Shown: positions 10,337-20,955 of the stretch, in pieces
How positions within the stretch are numbered: the stretch's first letter is position 1
Layout of the letters: the number at the start of each line of letters is the position of its first letter
Origin: Prorocentrum cordatum
Taxonomy: Eukaryota; Sar; Dinophyceae; Prorocentrales; Prorocentraceae
Length of the DNA stretch: 64,000 bases
Assembly: GCA_963575745.1 (NCBI GenBank)
Contig: CAUYUJ010000336.1
Location: 716,080 to 780,079 of the forward strand
Reading direction: 5' to 3'
Position numbers and translations under genes: made by a program
The notes under the pieces: model-generated
The model's input: the letters and a program-made list of their open reading frames with translations, nothing else
The model's database searches: none
What the model was told of the DNA's origin: nothing

Positions 10337-10855
10337 GGAGCCTCGACCATCATCGAGAACCTCGCGCACGCGCAGGTACAAAGAAAACGAGAGCGGGCGT
10401 GCCCGTGCCCGGCGCCGGTAGCTGGGTTAACCCTTCTGGCGGGCTCACGGAGTCCGCTGGGGCCCTGCCCCGAGAGAGCGCGGAAAAGGGGCGGGCGCGG
10501 GGGGGGCCTCTCCATCAGGTCGGAACATGCAAAAAGAGCAAAGAGGGGCAGGAGAGGCGAAAGAGGCGGGCGGTCCAGGACACAATTCCAGACCAGAAAC
10601 TCCGGGAAACGTGAAACGGTCGAAAAAACATTAAAACTCACAAACCAACAACCAGTGCACGGGCCGAGAAGAGCAAGAGAGGCGAAAGAGAAGACGGCGG
10701 CGGCCCCGCGACGGCGGCAGCCAGCGGCAGCAGCAGGACAGGGGGGGCGGCAGCGAGGAAGGACAGAAAACAAACAAGGCCCACAAAACGTCCCTTGGAG
10801 ACAATCATCTCTGCACAATGGAGCCTCGACCATCATCGAGAACCTCGCGCATGCG
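10337..10855. repeat. 36-bp direct repeat pair 483 bp apart
   Basis: The segment beginning GGAGCCTCGACCATC occurs at 10,337-10,372 and 10,820-10,855 with one mismatch. The 447 bases between are GA- and GGC-rich with no gene. It lies just beyond the recognisable 3' end of LINE unit 2 and may be a target-site duplication of a lost or non-autonomous insertion, or a local duplication. Confidence 0.8.
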
Positions 10856-11016
10856 GAACAGCAGCTGACCTAACCTCTGATGGCTCTTACGGCCGCGCGA
10901 ATGGGGGGGGGCGCCGTTGCGTCGGGGGCCGCAAACGGCCCGCAAAGATCAACGCCGGCGAGGCTCCCCTTGGCACGGCGGCGGCTCTCAGTTGTGAGTG
11001 GGTGTGGACGAAGCGC

Positions 11017-11525
11017 TCAAGCAACGGGCGCAGGAGTCCCAGGCGCTCGACCGTCTACGCAGCAGAGAACTGGGAACGGGTTGGCGAATCCGAGCGGACA
11101 AAGGGGAGCGGCCCAAGACGCAGAGAGCTCCAGGACTTTCGGCCAGCGCAGGCAGCGGCACTGGCCATCTGCGGCCCCGAGGCAACCAACATCACAAGGT
11201 TTTGGTTGGGCGTGGAAGCGGGCCGACGCCCAAAGTCCCCGACAAAGAGCCCGAAGGACGGCGACCACTAAAAACATCGGAACCGAATTACCGACAATGC
11301 GCATGCGCCCAGCGAGAGGGGATAACCAAACAGAAGCAGGCGAGGGGAGGGGCATCCACTTCAGAACGTCGCTCGGCGTCGTCTCGAAGAGGGTTGGGTC
11401 TAACGTCTGCGCGGAGAGACGACGCCAACTTAGCTTGGGGGGCGAAGTTAGGCGCCGCTGGGTTAATCACCCGAGCCCGAGGGAGATGCTTGGCATAGTT
11501 CTCGGCCATAAGCGACAGGAATGAG
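11017..11525 (-). pseudogene. C-terminal region of unit 2 ORF2, damaged zinc motif
   Basis: Continues the RT frame after shifts. Readable parts are LHPFRLPRGRFANSFLSLM near 11,550, then FHAQPKPCDVGCLGAADGQ followed by RCLRWPKV near 11,150. The second part aligns by eye with the C-terminal Cys/His motif of unit 3 (FCGSAGGDKLQHYLECP), but the His-Tyr and the last Cys are replaced. The motif is thought to help bind target or template nucleic acid in LINE proteins. Confidence 0.6.
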
Positions 11526-12592
11526 TTAGCGAACCGCCCGCGAGGTAGCCGAAACGGATGCAAGTCGTTGGAGTTCTGCACAATCCCGTCTAGACGCCTG
11601 TGGTGCCGACTCCATGCCTCCGAGTCCTGTGCTACCCTGAACGGCAGCTTGGGAAACGTGCGACTGGGCCATATATTGAGCGTTGCACCCCGCTTGCGTG
11701 GGGGACTTCATCATGCCTGCAGTGAAACTGCACCTCGGTCCAGCATGAAAGATCTGCAGAGCCCGTTCTTCCGTCTGAAGCAGTTGGGGGTCGGCCCATG
11801 CAGCTCGAAACTTGTAAGCAACAATTGACTCAGCTAGCCCAGCGCCCACCAGACGGATCTCACAGACCCGGCGGAAGAATTTACCCAGCTGCGTGGGAAA
11901 CGAGTGGGGGTGAGCATCGGGGCCCGCGCCAATCCCAAGGTGCCTGCACCGCGTGACTGCAGAGAAGCGCTCGCAGCCTCGTCCCAGAGATAGAAGCAAC
12001 TGAGAGAATTTCTGAACATGTTGCGGGCAGACCACTAGGATAATGCATTTCCCAATGTGCAACGCAAGCCCGATAGCCGCAGCTAGAAGACAGCCCATCA
12101 AAGAGCGGAGACAAATCTGTCAAGATCTTGGCCAGCCAGAACCTCGAGTCGTCGGCATATCCTGAGAGCCTGAAGCCCAAGAGACTAGCGGCATTCAGCC
12201 AGCGACGCGCTGGGTCGAGGGAGAGGGCAAACAAGGGCATCGATACAAGGCACCCCTGGCGAAAGCCGCGCCCAACCGAAAACCGGGCCAACACGGCGCC
12301 GCAGAAGTGGGCCAGGGCGGCGTGATCCTCGCATAGGTCTGAGAAGAATTCCACGGCCCACCTCGGAATGCACATCTTACTAAGGACAAAGAGCAACCAT
12401 TGGATCATGAAGCTCGGGAAAAGCGGCGCGAAAATCGGTGAAGAGCTGCGCTGCTTTGTCTTGCCCCTCAAGGTGCGCGCGGACCCCGCCCCCTTCGCGC
12501 GCAAGGATGTTATTCAATATCGAGCGACCAGAGACACCACCAGCCTGACCGTCTAAGATAGAGCGCTGACCCCGCAGAGAGGGAGAGAGAGG

Positions 12593-12689
<97 letters not shown>

Positions 12690-12708
12690 GAGAAAAAAGA
12701 GAGAGAGA

Positions 12709-12776
<68 letters not shown>

Positions 12777-13514
12777 GCAATAGCAGAGGTGACCAACTTG
12801 CAGTCCGTGCAACCCATAGAGGGCGGGCGATTGCTGGATGGCTTCCTAGCGAGCGCCGCCGATGCATCTGCGGGGTGATCCCCTTTGGCCACGAAGACCA
12901 TGAGCATCCGATGGGCGTCGGCAGGGCGGGGTTCATCAGGATGAGCAATGCAATGCCGATAGAACAGGTGAAGCTTCTCCTGAGCTTCTGGTATCTTCCA
13001 GCAGCTGCGTGGCGCCCCATCAACGCCCGGCATCGAGTCCCCCGTGGCTTTCCCCAAAGCAGCAAACGCTTCTTGATCCAGGATCCACTCCAGGTCAGGG
13101 TAGACGCCCGAAGCCTTCAGCACGAACGGTTCCGGGGGGCCCGGAGAGAGCGATCGGGTTCGACTGAAACAAACGCTCCACCCCAATGACGCGCAAGCTC
13201 ATGCCCTGCGTGGTCAAGAGACGCACAAGGAACACCAGTGTGCTCATGCAGAATATTACCAAGACGGACAGTGGGGTTCAATGAGCGCCAACGTTTGTCA
13301 CTACGTTGCACGCGCGCACGTCGCCGCAGAACTCGCGCTCGGGGACGGAGGTGGCCTGCTGGATCGCAATGTCCTCATCATCCAAGAGAGCGCTGTTGAG
13401 AGAAACAATGTGTGCGAAGAGGCCCGCGTCGTCCACCAGGGCGCACGCGCCCGCGTCAAATATGCCAAACAGAGCGGGGTAAGCACGCACAGCGCGGACA
13501 AGAAGATAGTGATC
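11526..13514 (-). pseudogene. Reverse transcriptase of unit 2, split by a (CT)n expansion
   Basis: RT landmarks on the minus strand: MVFVAKGDHP and NRPPSMGCTDCKLVTSAIA near 12,800-12,900, QAGGVSGRS near 12,540, LFTDFRAAFPELHD near 12,420 (first catalytic Asp), GFRQGCLVSMPLFAL near 12,250, and YADD at 12,148-12,159 with both Asp present. Thumb sequence follows (ALHIGKCIILV, RHLGIGAGPDAHPHS). Between the SAIA block and the QAGG block about 200 bases of (CT)n keep the frame open as a Ser/Leu repeat, in a place where a homologous RT has about 15-20 residues. Several frameshifts lie downstream. Confidence 0.8.
12580..12778. repeat. (GA)n expansion inside the unit 2 RT
   Basis: Nearly pure GA dinucleotides on the plus strand with scattered AA and GG interruptions, flanked on both sides by RT coding sequence in one frame. 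Confidence 0.95.
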
Positions 13515-14566
13515 TCAAGGGCCAGTTCCACATGCGCGAAGAGCCGACGCACTCAAGTAAAGAAATTCGTGGGTAGTAGTGGCCTTTATGCATCGGAAGA
13601 CTTTCCGGAACTCGGAGTGGGCCTCATGCGTCGCGACCCTGGTAGCTTCCCACTGATCCTTGGGCCCTAGATTGACGCCAACCTCTGCAAGCCTCTCAGC
13701 CAGGATAGACTGGCGCTCAGGTGCGCGAAGGGGTCCAGGCAGGGGTCGGGGGCGGCCCAGGGCCGGGTCGAGACTTAGGGGCAACCGTGGCAGCGACAAG
13801 AACGTGGTCCGCAGGGTTCTCGGGGTTGGGAGGCATACTGGCAGTAGAACGAGTGATCGCGACATCATTCAAGACAAACGGGCGCGCGCTGATGTAGACC
13901 CGATCCAACCGAGCGGCCCCCGCGATCTTGTGCCCCCTGGCAGGCCCGGCGAGTATCGAGAGGCTGGTGCAGTTCTGTGAGCGATCCAAAGCACTGATTC
14001 CACTCCCTAGCGTGGGCACTTTTCCGCGAGCGAAGGTTCCCGACTGAACCCGAAAGCGACCCTCGTCGCTGAACAAAAAATGGACGTCCCCGAGGGTAAG
14101 ATTCGCGGCAGGAGAGGCAGGAAGGAGCGTCGACTGCAGACGGATCAACTGCTGATGATAGAGACCGATGCTAACATCAACGCTCGGCAGGTGGACCACC
14201 GCAATCCCAGGGATCCCAGAGAAGCCCCAGCCCAGGACATAATAGATCGCCCAAGGAACCACAACTTTATGGTGGAAACACGTGAAGCACCCAGCAACGC
14301 GCTTTTGAATACACAACAGGGCCCCATGACCAGGAGTGTTCAGCGGGTGCGGGTTGAGGAAGGCACGACGCTTGGGGAAGTCCTTCTGCGAACTGACGAG
14401 GCCCCCCTTCATGGCCGTGAGATTCCTGGACGCACGCGATCTGGTAACGCCTGATAAGACCAGAGAGAGGCTTCCAACGCTGACGCGACCGATGCCGCAT
14501 GCTGGAGACGCTGCCGAATAACCCTCTGGAGCTCCACGTCACCACAGACATTGATTGCGCAGGCAT
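13515..14566 (-). pseudogene. Endonuclease domain of unit 2 ORF2
   Basis: Starts at ATG 14,566. AP-endonuclease-like blocks: MSVVTWSSRGLFGS, then YQIACVQESHG near 14,440 (QE is the metal-binding pair); after a frame change FPKRRAFLNPHPLNTPGHG; then TLGDVHFLFSDEGRF near 14,060 in place of GDFN; AARLDRVYIS near 13,900; and a final ADHVLVA near 13,790 where the family has SDH. At least two frameshifts. The tail to 13,515 is linker. The order and spacing match the endonuclease of unit 3. Confidence 0.75.
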
Positions 14567-14636
14567 GAACGGAAGGCGTAAATTCTGACTGATCCCCCTC
14601 AGTCTGCGCTGTGCCTCTACATAATCACTGGCACTC

Positions 14637-14658
14637 GAGAGAGAGAGAGAGAGAGAGG
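14637..14658. repeat. Short (GA)n between the ORFs of unit 2
   Basis: About ten GA units in the ORF1-ORF2 spacer. Confidence 0.9.
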
Positions 14659-14723
14659 CGATCCCGATAGTGATGTTACCGTCTCACTTAGGCATTCCTG
14701 TTGGCGAGTCTGCTGCTACCATG

Positions 14724-15688
14724 TCACTGAAGACGCAACTCATCGAACACCTTATCTATAATCTCCCGCGGCTTCGATTCCTCAATCTTCATGGCCTCGA
14801 ACGCGCGCGGAAGCGAAGTGACTTTCGGCTTCGTGGCATCGACGCCTGGCTTCTCGACCTGGAAGAGTTTGCGGGTCGCGCCTGTCTTCTCATCTTCAAT
14901 ATATATACATATATATATATATAAGTCCGTTCTGAGGACTGCAACGGAGCTCCCACTCGATGTCGATGAGAGGTTCGAGAGGCTTCCTGATCCCACCGAT
15001 GACACTGAACTGCATTTTGTTGGCCGGATCTCTGATCGGCTTCAGACGGGGCAAGACCTGACCGCGATGGGTGCCGAAACCGGAGCCACCGGGGAAGTTC
15101 TTCCGAAAGCATCTGAACGTTTCCTGGGCGTCCGACACCGGGGGAAAGGCAATAATCACCTTCTTCGCGAAACTCTAAGGAGTGACCTTCATCTGCTGCT
15201 TGACTCCAACCGCCGCACAAGAAGAGAGAATCGCATCACCTGCCTTCTCAAGAACCTTCTTACTAAACTCATCCTTGAAGCCAGCCGAGGTTGCCTTGAA
15301 CTGGTTCACCTCCGAGGCAATCTGAAAAGTTCTGGACAAAATCGGAGCGCCACCCGCACAACGAGCTTTCTGACGAATTGGAGCAGGGCCCTCATACTCA
15401 TCACTCTTCAAACTTCCCCAGCTTCTTACTTCGCGACGGAGCTCAGCCAAGAGACGGTCATTATCCCCCCCTTTCTTCTGCACTGCTGCAATCTCCTGCT
15501 GAACCGACTTCAGAAGAAAAACCCAGCTCCGAGAATTGTGCACTAAGCTGGGCTTGGAGAGTCGCGTGGCCCTCCAGAGCCTTCGCCTGCGCCTTCTGGC
15601 GATCTTTGAGCTCGAACATTCCTTTGACTAACATTTCCATCTGAGGAGTCAGACCCTTCACATGAGTGGCCACGTCGGCCTCTGGCAT
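14724..15688 (-). pseudogene. ORF1 of unit 2, coiled coil, interrupted
   Basis: Starts at ATG 15,688, about 130 bases after the leader. The N-terminal part is a helical coiled-coil-like region (MEMLVKGMFELKDRQKAQAK). After one frame change the frame continues (LLKSVQQEIAAVQKKGGDND, FKDEFSKKVLEKAGDAIL). An in-frame TAG at 15,175-15,177 precedes VIIAFPPVSDAQETFRCF, which looks like the RNA-binding module. The frame is broken by (TA)n at 14,898-14,925 and resumes as EDEKTGATRKLFQVEKPGVD to a stop at 14,724. By analogy with other LINE ORF1 proteins it would coat the element RNA; that is family knowledge and was not shown here. Confidence 0.7.
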
Positions 15689-15819
15689 CGCGGCGAGGAT
15701 CGATCTGTCCGAAGAGGGGTCAGGCAGGCAGCAAGCAAGCCAAACCAGCCCGAGCCAGGCAACGGACAGGCCAAGCGAATCCCTGAGTCGATATGTTACT
15801 TGATCTTCACAGGGTTTCA

Positions 15820-15840
15820 CTTGAACCAAAATGGCTACGG
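15820..15840 (-). other. Spliced-leader copy at 5' end of unit 2
   Basis: Minus strand 15,840-15,820 matches DinoSL from CCGTAGCC onward with one C-to-T change (GGTTCAAG for GGCTCAAG). A single copy, directly preceded by a (GAT)n-type tract and followed by the 5' leader of ORF1. Confidence 0.9.
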
Positions 15841-15850
15841 TTGAAAATGA

Positions 15851-15965
15851 GGATGATGATGATGATGGCGACAACGACGACGATGATGGTGATGGTGATG
15901 ATGACGCTGATGATGATGATGATGGTGGTGATGGTGATGATCAGGATCATGATGATGATGATGAT
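15851..15965. repeat. (GAT)n between units 2 and 3
   Basis: Degenerate GAT/GAC tract. It is at once the 5' flank of unit 2 and the 3' flank of unit 3. Confidence 0.95.
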
Positions 15966-16089
15966 CGAATGCTCCGCTGCACGATGTCTTCACCGATAGC
16001 CGCGATTAAAAAAAATAACCGGCAATGAACAGTTGATGACGGGAGGCGCGCACAGAAAAGAAGCAAACGGAGCACGAGGAAAGCAGCAG

Positions 16090-16090
16090 G

Positions 16091-16127
<37 letters not shown>

Positions 16128-16128
16128 C

Positions 16129-16200
<72 letters not shown>
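16090..16200. repeat. (GA)n in the 3' region of unit 3
   Basis: Long GA tract within the 3' untranslated part of the element. Confidence 0.95.
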
Positions 16201-16202
<2 letters not shown>

Positions 16203-16361
16203 GAAAGACAGAAGAAAGACAAGAAGACGGACGACAACAGAGAAGCAGAAGGAATAACGCAACACGACAGAGACGCAGAGAATGAGCAGTGAAACGGAAG
16301 TGGCGCATCACGACTGCGATGCAGGACGCAGAATGAATCCCGACTGAGACGCACCCCGCAC

Positions 16362-17193
16362 CTACCTGAGCATTTCGCGAATGAAGTGCCGAACCCGAGA
16401 ATCCAAGCGAGCAATTGCGCGGAGTCTCGAGCGGAAGTGAGAAATCCACTGGGCGGTAGGGCACACCGCCTGGGACGTTCTAGCGCATTCAAACACCCCC
16501 CAAACCGCCTCGTTGACCAAGGCTGCATGCATCAAACTATTTAGGGTGTGATTGGGGTGCACAGCAAGCCACCACTTCTTCACAAACATGGGCGGGCCGT
16601 CTGGAGCCCACTGGAAGAGCGTTACTTCGTTGACAAAACTCAAGACAGTGGGGCATTCAAGATAGTGCTGTAGTTTGTCACCGCCTGCGCTGCCGCAAAA
16701 TCTATATGCCAAGACGCTCTGGGAAAACCGCGCGGACGTATGCCAGGCGTTACAAATTGTGCCAACTAAATGAAAGACGATCCCGGGCTAACTTTTCGGC
16801 TGAGAGCCCAGAGGCGGGCGACCGCGAGGGCGGAGGCAGAGGGGGGAGGGGCAGGGGCCAGGGACGAATTCACAAGCCTGGCACCGATCATTTCACGAAG
16901 ACTGCTGTCTGGGGCCTGTCGCTGGAGAATCCTGTGCAACTGCTTGGAAGACGGTTCGGATATCATCCTAACCTGGGGTATCGAATTCAGCGAGTCGCGA
17001 ACCGCTCTCGCTTGGTAAATGGCAGAGGACTGAATCCAACGCATGCGAGCCGGCCAAAGAACCCGCTCGTCATCGAGCCAGATGCGGTCAATCTCACGAC
17101 ATGCAGTCCGAAACGCATCGGTGTCCGAATTACGAAATATAGCAGCGCGCGAAAGAAGCTCAAGGCGAGGTAACTCAGGGGGCCCAAAACCGC
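16362..17193 (-). pseudogene. C-terminal region and zinc motif of unit 3 ORF2
   Basis: Ends at the stop at 16,362. The last 116 residues are open and begin MAYRFCGSAGGDKLQHYLEC followed by PTVLSF: a Cys/His/Cys motif typical of the end of LINE ORF2 proteins. After it come amphipathic helices (LNSLMHAALVNEAVWGVFEC). Upstream (17,193-16,766) the thumb and linker read in shifted frames (FRTACREIDRIWLDDERVLW). Confidence 0.75.
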
Positions 17194-18719
17194 TCAGAGC
17201 CGACATCGCACGAGGAGAGATCGCATGCCGAGGCAAGCCAGACAACACTTGCCCAGCTCTCGAAAAAAAGTCTTCAAAGCGGCAGGGGGAGGGAGGGAGA
17301 AAGAGCTATCAAATCTGAGAATCGGCGTTCCGCAGCAATTCGCATTTCGCATGGCCTTGCAAAAGCCGCCCCTCACTTGCTTGAGCGGGGCGATCGTCTC
17401 CCAGAACTTGGCCGCAGGCTTCAACCAGCTCAGCGCGCAGCCGTTGTCCCCCCAGCGTGACGCCGAGCAGCGCCCCAGAGAGCGAAACCTTGGCTGAGGC
17501 AAAATATCCCACTTCAGCGGCGATGCGGGGCCGCACTGCTCCCAGGCCCAGACTGCCCAACCAAACGATTGCAGTCTTGCCGGGGTGGATCCGCAGACCG
17601 GCAGCAGCTCCAATCAGCTGCAGAGCAGGAACCAGCGGCGCGAGAAGGGGGAAGAGATCACGAAGCCCCATTGCAAGATCGTCGGCGTAAGATACAATCA
17701 GGCAAAGATGCGGGTCAAAGAGGCGGTGGTAGAGGCGGACAAACGGGTCGAATACGATGGCGAATAGTGAACCAGTCGCGGGGCAGCCCTGGCGCACCAC
17801 GTAAAATCAGGAACCGCCTCCCATGTGAGCCACCCAGACGAGAGTGAGCACGGCAGCCCTGATAGAGTTTCCGCAAAACCTGGATTAGAAAACCAGGAAA
17901 TCCAGCCGTCTCCAAAACAAAAAAAGATCCAAGACCAAATCAGGCTCGGAAAAGCAGCCTTGACGTCGAACATCGTGAGGGCCGGGTACAAGACGCCCAG
18001 GATACAGCAGATGATCCCAAAGCCCTCAATCTCGTAAATGTTGTCCTGCATCTTTCGGCCGCCCAAGAAGCCCCGGGAGGATGGGCGGGCTGCGTCGCGC
18101 GCAGAGCATGCCCAAAACAAGTTCGCTGCGCAGGCAATCGCCTTGCTATCTATATTGCAAAAGTTGAGTGGGCGAGTCTCGCTCGGAAACCTCCGAACCA
18201 TAGCCAGATCCTCAGACTTGACCCCTTGGGAAGAGCAGCGATCCAACTGGCATTGAAGTCCGGGGCGGTGTTGGGGGTCTCGGCCAACATTGAGAACAGG
18301 TCGTACAACAAGGCGTGGGCAGTGCAACCGGCGTTGGCCCATGCGCCCCAAGTAGTGCCATCGATTGCCGGGGCAGACGGGCTCTTACGAGCAAGCATCG
18401 TCGCTAACCAGTCCGTGTCAACAACAGTGCCGTCAACCTTAGTAGAGCAAGGCATGATGAATCTGCGGACCTGCGCCATAGCTGAAGGGTCGGGATCGAC
18501 GGGGCTGAACACCTCCTCCCAGAAGTCAGTGAGATTCTCCAGGGACTCGTCCATCGAAGACGGAGGTGTTCCATCAGGACTTACCACTGCCTGCAAACAA
18601 GACCGGGGACGGCGGGGTCGCCATAGAGACCGTCTGAACTGGATAGCCGCCCAGCGAACTTGCTGGAAGGCCCTGTCAGTTTCATCATCAGCCCACAGCT
18701 CCGCTTCCATATCGTCCAA
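17194..18719 (-). pseudogene. Reverse transcriptase of unit 3
   Basis: RT landmarks: NASWIAALPKGS near 18,230; RPLNFCNIDSKAIACAANL near 18,150; SSRGFLGGRKMQDNIYE near 18,050; TMFDVKAAFPSLIW near 17,970 (catalytic Asp); after a frame change METAGFPGFLIQVLRKLY; then VRQGCPATGSLFAIVFDPF near 17,790; and SYADD with YADD at 17,678-17,689. Both catalytic Asp of YADD remain. Three frame changes break the domain. The 5' part (18,719-18,250) is the linker before the polymerase. Confidence 0.85.
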
Positions 18720-19866
18720 AGCAGCGTTGGCAAGACCGTGGCAATCTTTTTCAAAGAGGCAGCACCGTCGGAATTTGACTGGGAAACCAGAAGAGCAAGA
18801 TCAGGACAATCAAGAGTAGCACGCCGAACAAACGACATGTTCCCAACTCGCAGTCCCCGCATACAGAGCATGGCAAGGTGGAGCTTCGCATGGGAATCCA
18901 CGTGGCCACCCGCCGATTGCTGCTCGCGAATCCTCGCGGCAGCCGAGTGCATCGACTCCTTGACAATGGTCAGCTTGGTGGGGATGTCCAGAACGAGTCC
19001 ACGAGATAGGATGGCATGGGCAGCTTCGAACTCAAGCCTGAAACGAGGATGGCTGGAACCAGTCTTATGAATGCGAGGCGAATGGCAACTCTGACGTGGA
19101 GCCCCGGGCCTCCAACTAACCGCAAGAGGAACATGATCAGAAGGACAACCGCGAGCCGAAAGAGAGCACCATAGAGACGCCATAGGCTTGATATCTGCAA
19201 GTGCACACGGGTGACAAGTAACGCAACAGCGGTCAAGACGAGCACGCTTCGACATAGCGGGAGGATTGCCTGAGAATTCACGCCTAGTATGCATTGGCTG
19301 CCAAATCTCAATAAGAGTGGGAAGAAGACGATAGAACTGGTTGGATCGAGACGCGTCCCCGGCAGAGTAGGATGATGAGCTCGGCGTGTATCGAAATTCA
19401 TCGGGTTCGACAACATTGAAGTCACCAAAGACCATGAACGTGCCACCAGAGCGACGCGACCGGAGCTCGCCCAGAATTAATTGCAAAGCACGCTCCCGAG
19501 TCGGAGAGCAGGATTAATATGAACGCTGAGTATCTGAAGCCGCCCCTTGGCCGTAGAGAGCGTGACTCTGAAGATGGACCCGGCCCGAAGATCATGGCAA
19601 TCTGGAACGGTAGTGACGCAGTCCTTCGATATTATCACCACGAGCCCCCCAGCAGCATGAGGCCTTCCAAAGGATCCTAGCAGATGGTGGCGCGGGAAGA
19701 GTTTTCCAAGAGATACCAAGCCTTCAGAAACACCTTGGGTTTCCTGGAGACAAACAACGCGGTGATAAGATGCCAAACGTTGAACCCATCTGAATGTAGC
19801 CAATTGGCGGGCATGACTTCCAGATGTAGCTCCGAAGAGGGTTTGACAGTTCCACGATGCAGCCAA
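18581..19866 (-). pseudogene. Endonuclease domain of unit 3 ORF2
   Basis: AP-endonuclease blocks in order: AASWNCQTLFGATSG at 19,866; RVVCLQETQG near 19,750 (QET); AAGGLVVIISKDC; then, after a frame change near 19,490, FMVFGDFNVVEPDEF near 19,430 (GDFN); RARLDRCCV near 19,240; PSDHVPLAV near 19,120. All core motifs are present, so this is the best endonuclease in the window. One frameshift separates its halves. ORF1 ends less than 100 bases upstream, so ORF2 translation is likely coupled or by reinitiation (inference). Confidence 0.85.
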
Positions 19867-19953
19867 AACGCCCCCAATAAAGACACGAGAGTGGAGCGAA
19901 ATAGGAGAGGCAGCGGCAGCGACAGATATCGAAGCCTCCCACCTTGAGTATTC

Positions 19954-20862
19954 TCACTGCGTCGCTGCAAGAGCAGATGATACAAAACCGTCAGCAAGCT
20001 CCTTGGTCACTCCCCATTGTTCCAAATAGGTGTATTCGGGAATAGTGTCGCAATAAGGGGTCCCATTTCTGGACCTCACTTCCGAAGCTGAGAAAAGAAC
20101 ATGCGCACGGATATCTGTAAGGAGAAGCAATTTGCCTTTAGGGCCATTCACTCCAAGACGATACTGCTGGGACCAAGAAGAGTGAGACGAAAACTTGTCC
20201 AGGCAAGCTTTCCAAAGCTTCCCCAAAATCTTCTCCTTGAAACGGTGCTCAAACCGTTTGTCGGGCATGGCCCGGAGCTGGGCCACTTGTTGGGATGCGG
20301 GGTCAGTCCAATTCACCTTGTTCTCCTGTGCCCGCAAGACCTCGATAATGGCACCGGCACTTGCCTCAGATGGGCAGTCAAAGCTGTACTGGCGCTCGAA
20401 GTTGAAAGCGCGGGGTCGCAAACCTGGATGGTAAGCTGGATCCACGATAGGCTTGATCTGCTGGTCGAAATGGTTCTGAAACGTGGTACGACTGAACATG
20501 TCAGGAAAGCCTTTCACCCACACACGTTTAGGATTGAAGCCAGGGATGGGAGAAGAACCTGGCGGAAGCTGGCTGCTCGAACGGCCCCCAGCCAGACCAC
20601 GATGATACTTAGCGGGCGGCTCGGTGGCAAATCCGGGAGCGTTGCCCGCGTCGTTCGACTCGAGGAGTTCCAGACGGCGGAATATTTTCTGAATGGATTC
20701 TGTGTGCTCTTCAAGGGTTTCCTTCACCTTCCTCAGCTCTTCCAAGCCAAGGGAGACCTTGTCGAGCTTATCATGCACCGCCTTGTCATTCCTTTTCATC
20801 TGGTCCATCAACCCTTTCTGAAACGCCAGGAAGGCCTCCAGAGAAACAGGAGCACTCGACAT
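19954..20862 (-). CDS. ORF1 protein of LINE unit 3, intact
   Basis: Uninterrupted 302-residue frame from ATG 20,862. Residues about 15-70 form a coiled coil (KLDKVSLGLEELRKVKETLE) likely to trimerise as in other LINE ORF1 proteins. Residues 112-200 look like an RRM-type RNA-binding module: RVWVKGFPDMF as first strand, then AFNFERQYSFDC and a helix. The C-terminal third (FKEKILGKLWKACLDKF, WSQQYRLGV) may be the C-terminal RNA-binding part. The longer open frame running upstream of the ATG translates the leader relics and the (GAT)n tract and is not coding. Role inferred: RNA packaging for retrotransposition. Confidence 0.8.
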   Translation of the reverse strand: MSSAPVSLEAFLAFQKGLMDQMKRNDKAVHDKLDKVSLGLEELRKVKETLEEHTESIQKIFRRLELLESNDAGNAPGFATEPPAKYHRGLAGGRSSSQLPPGSSPIPGFNPKRVWVKGFPDMFSRTTFQNHFDQQIKPIVDPAYHPGLRPRAFNFERQYSFDCPSEASAGAIIEVLRAQENKVNWTDPASQQVAQLRAMPDKRFEHRFKEKILGKLWKACLDKFSSHSSWSQQYRLGVNGPKGKLLLLTDIRAHVLFSASEVRSRNGTPYCDTIPEYTYLEQWGVTKELADGFVSSALAATQ

Positions 20863-20875
20863 CGCCTTATGTGAA

Positions 20876-20938
20876 GTACGGGAATGTAAGGGGGTACGGG
20901 AATGTAAGGGGGTACGGGGATGTAAGGGGGTACGGGAA
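20876..20938. repeat. 18-bp tandem repeat in 5' leader of unit 3
   Basis: About three and a half copies of TACGGGAATGTAAGGGGG between the leader relics and the ORF1 start. Possibly a promoter monomer of the element. Confidence 0.9.
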
Positions 20939-20955
20939 CGAAAGAAACAAGAAAG

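Larger units (their letters stand above)
10066..15840 (-). mobile_element. LINE-like retrotransposon unit 2
   Basis: Complete but decayed non-LTR element of the coiled-coil/RRM ORF1 family. On the minus strand: one spliced-leader copy at 15,840, ORF1 (15,688-14,724), ORF2 with endonuclease (from 14,566), RT with an intact YADD box, and a degenerate zinc-motif end near 11,150. The exact 3' end is uncertain, somewhere between 10,066 and 10,880. Both sides carry (GAT)n. Microsatellites have grown inside both ORFs, (TA)n at 14,898-14,925 and (GA)n at 12,580-12,778, and a (GA)n tract lies between the ORFs at 14,637-14,658. Confidence 0.85.
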
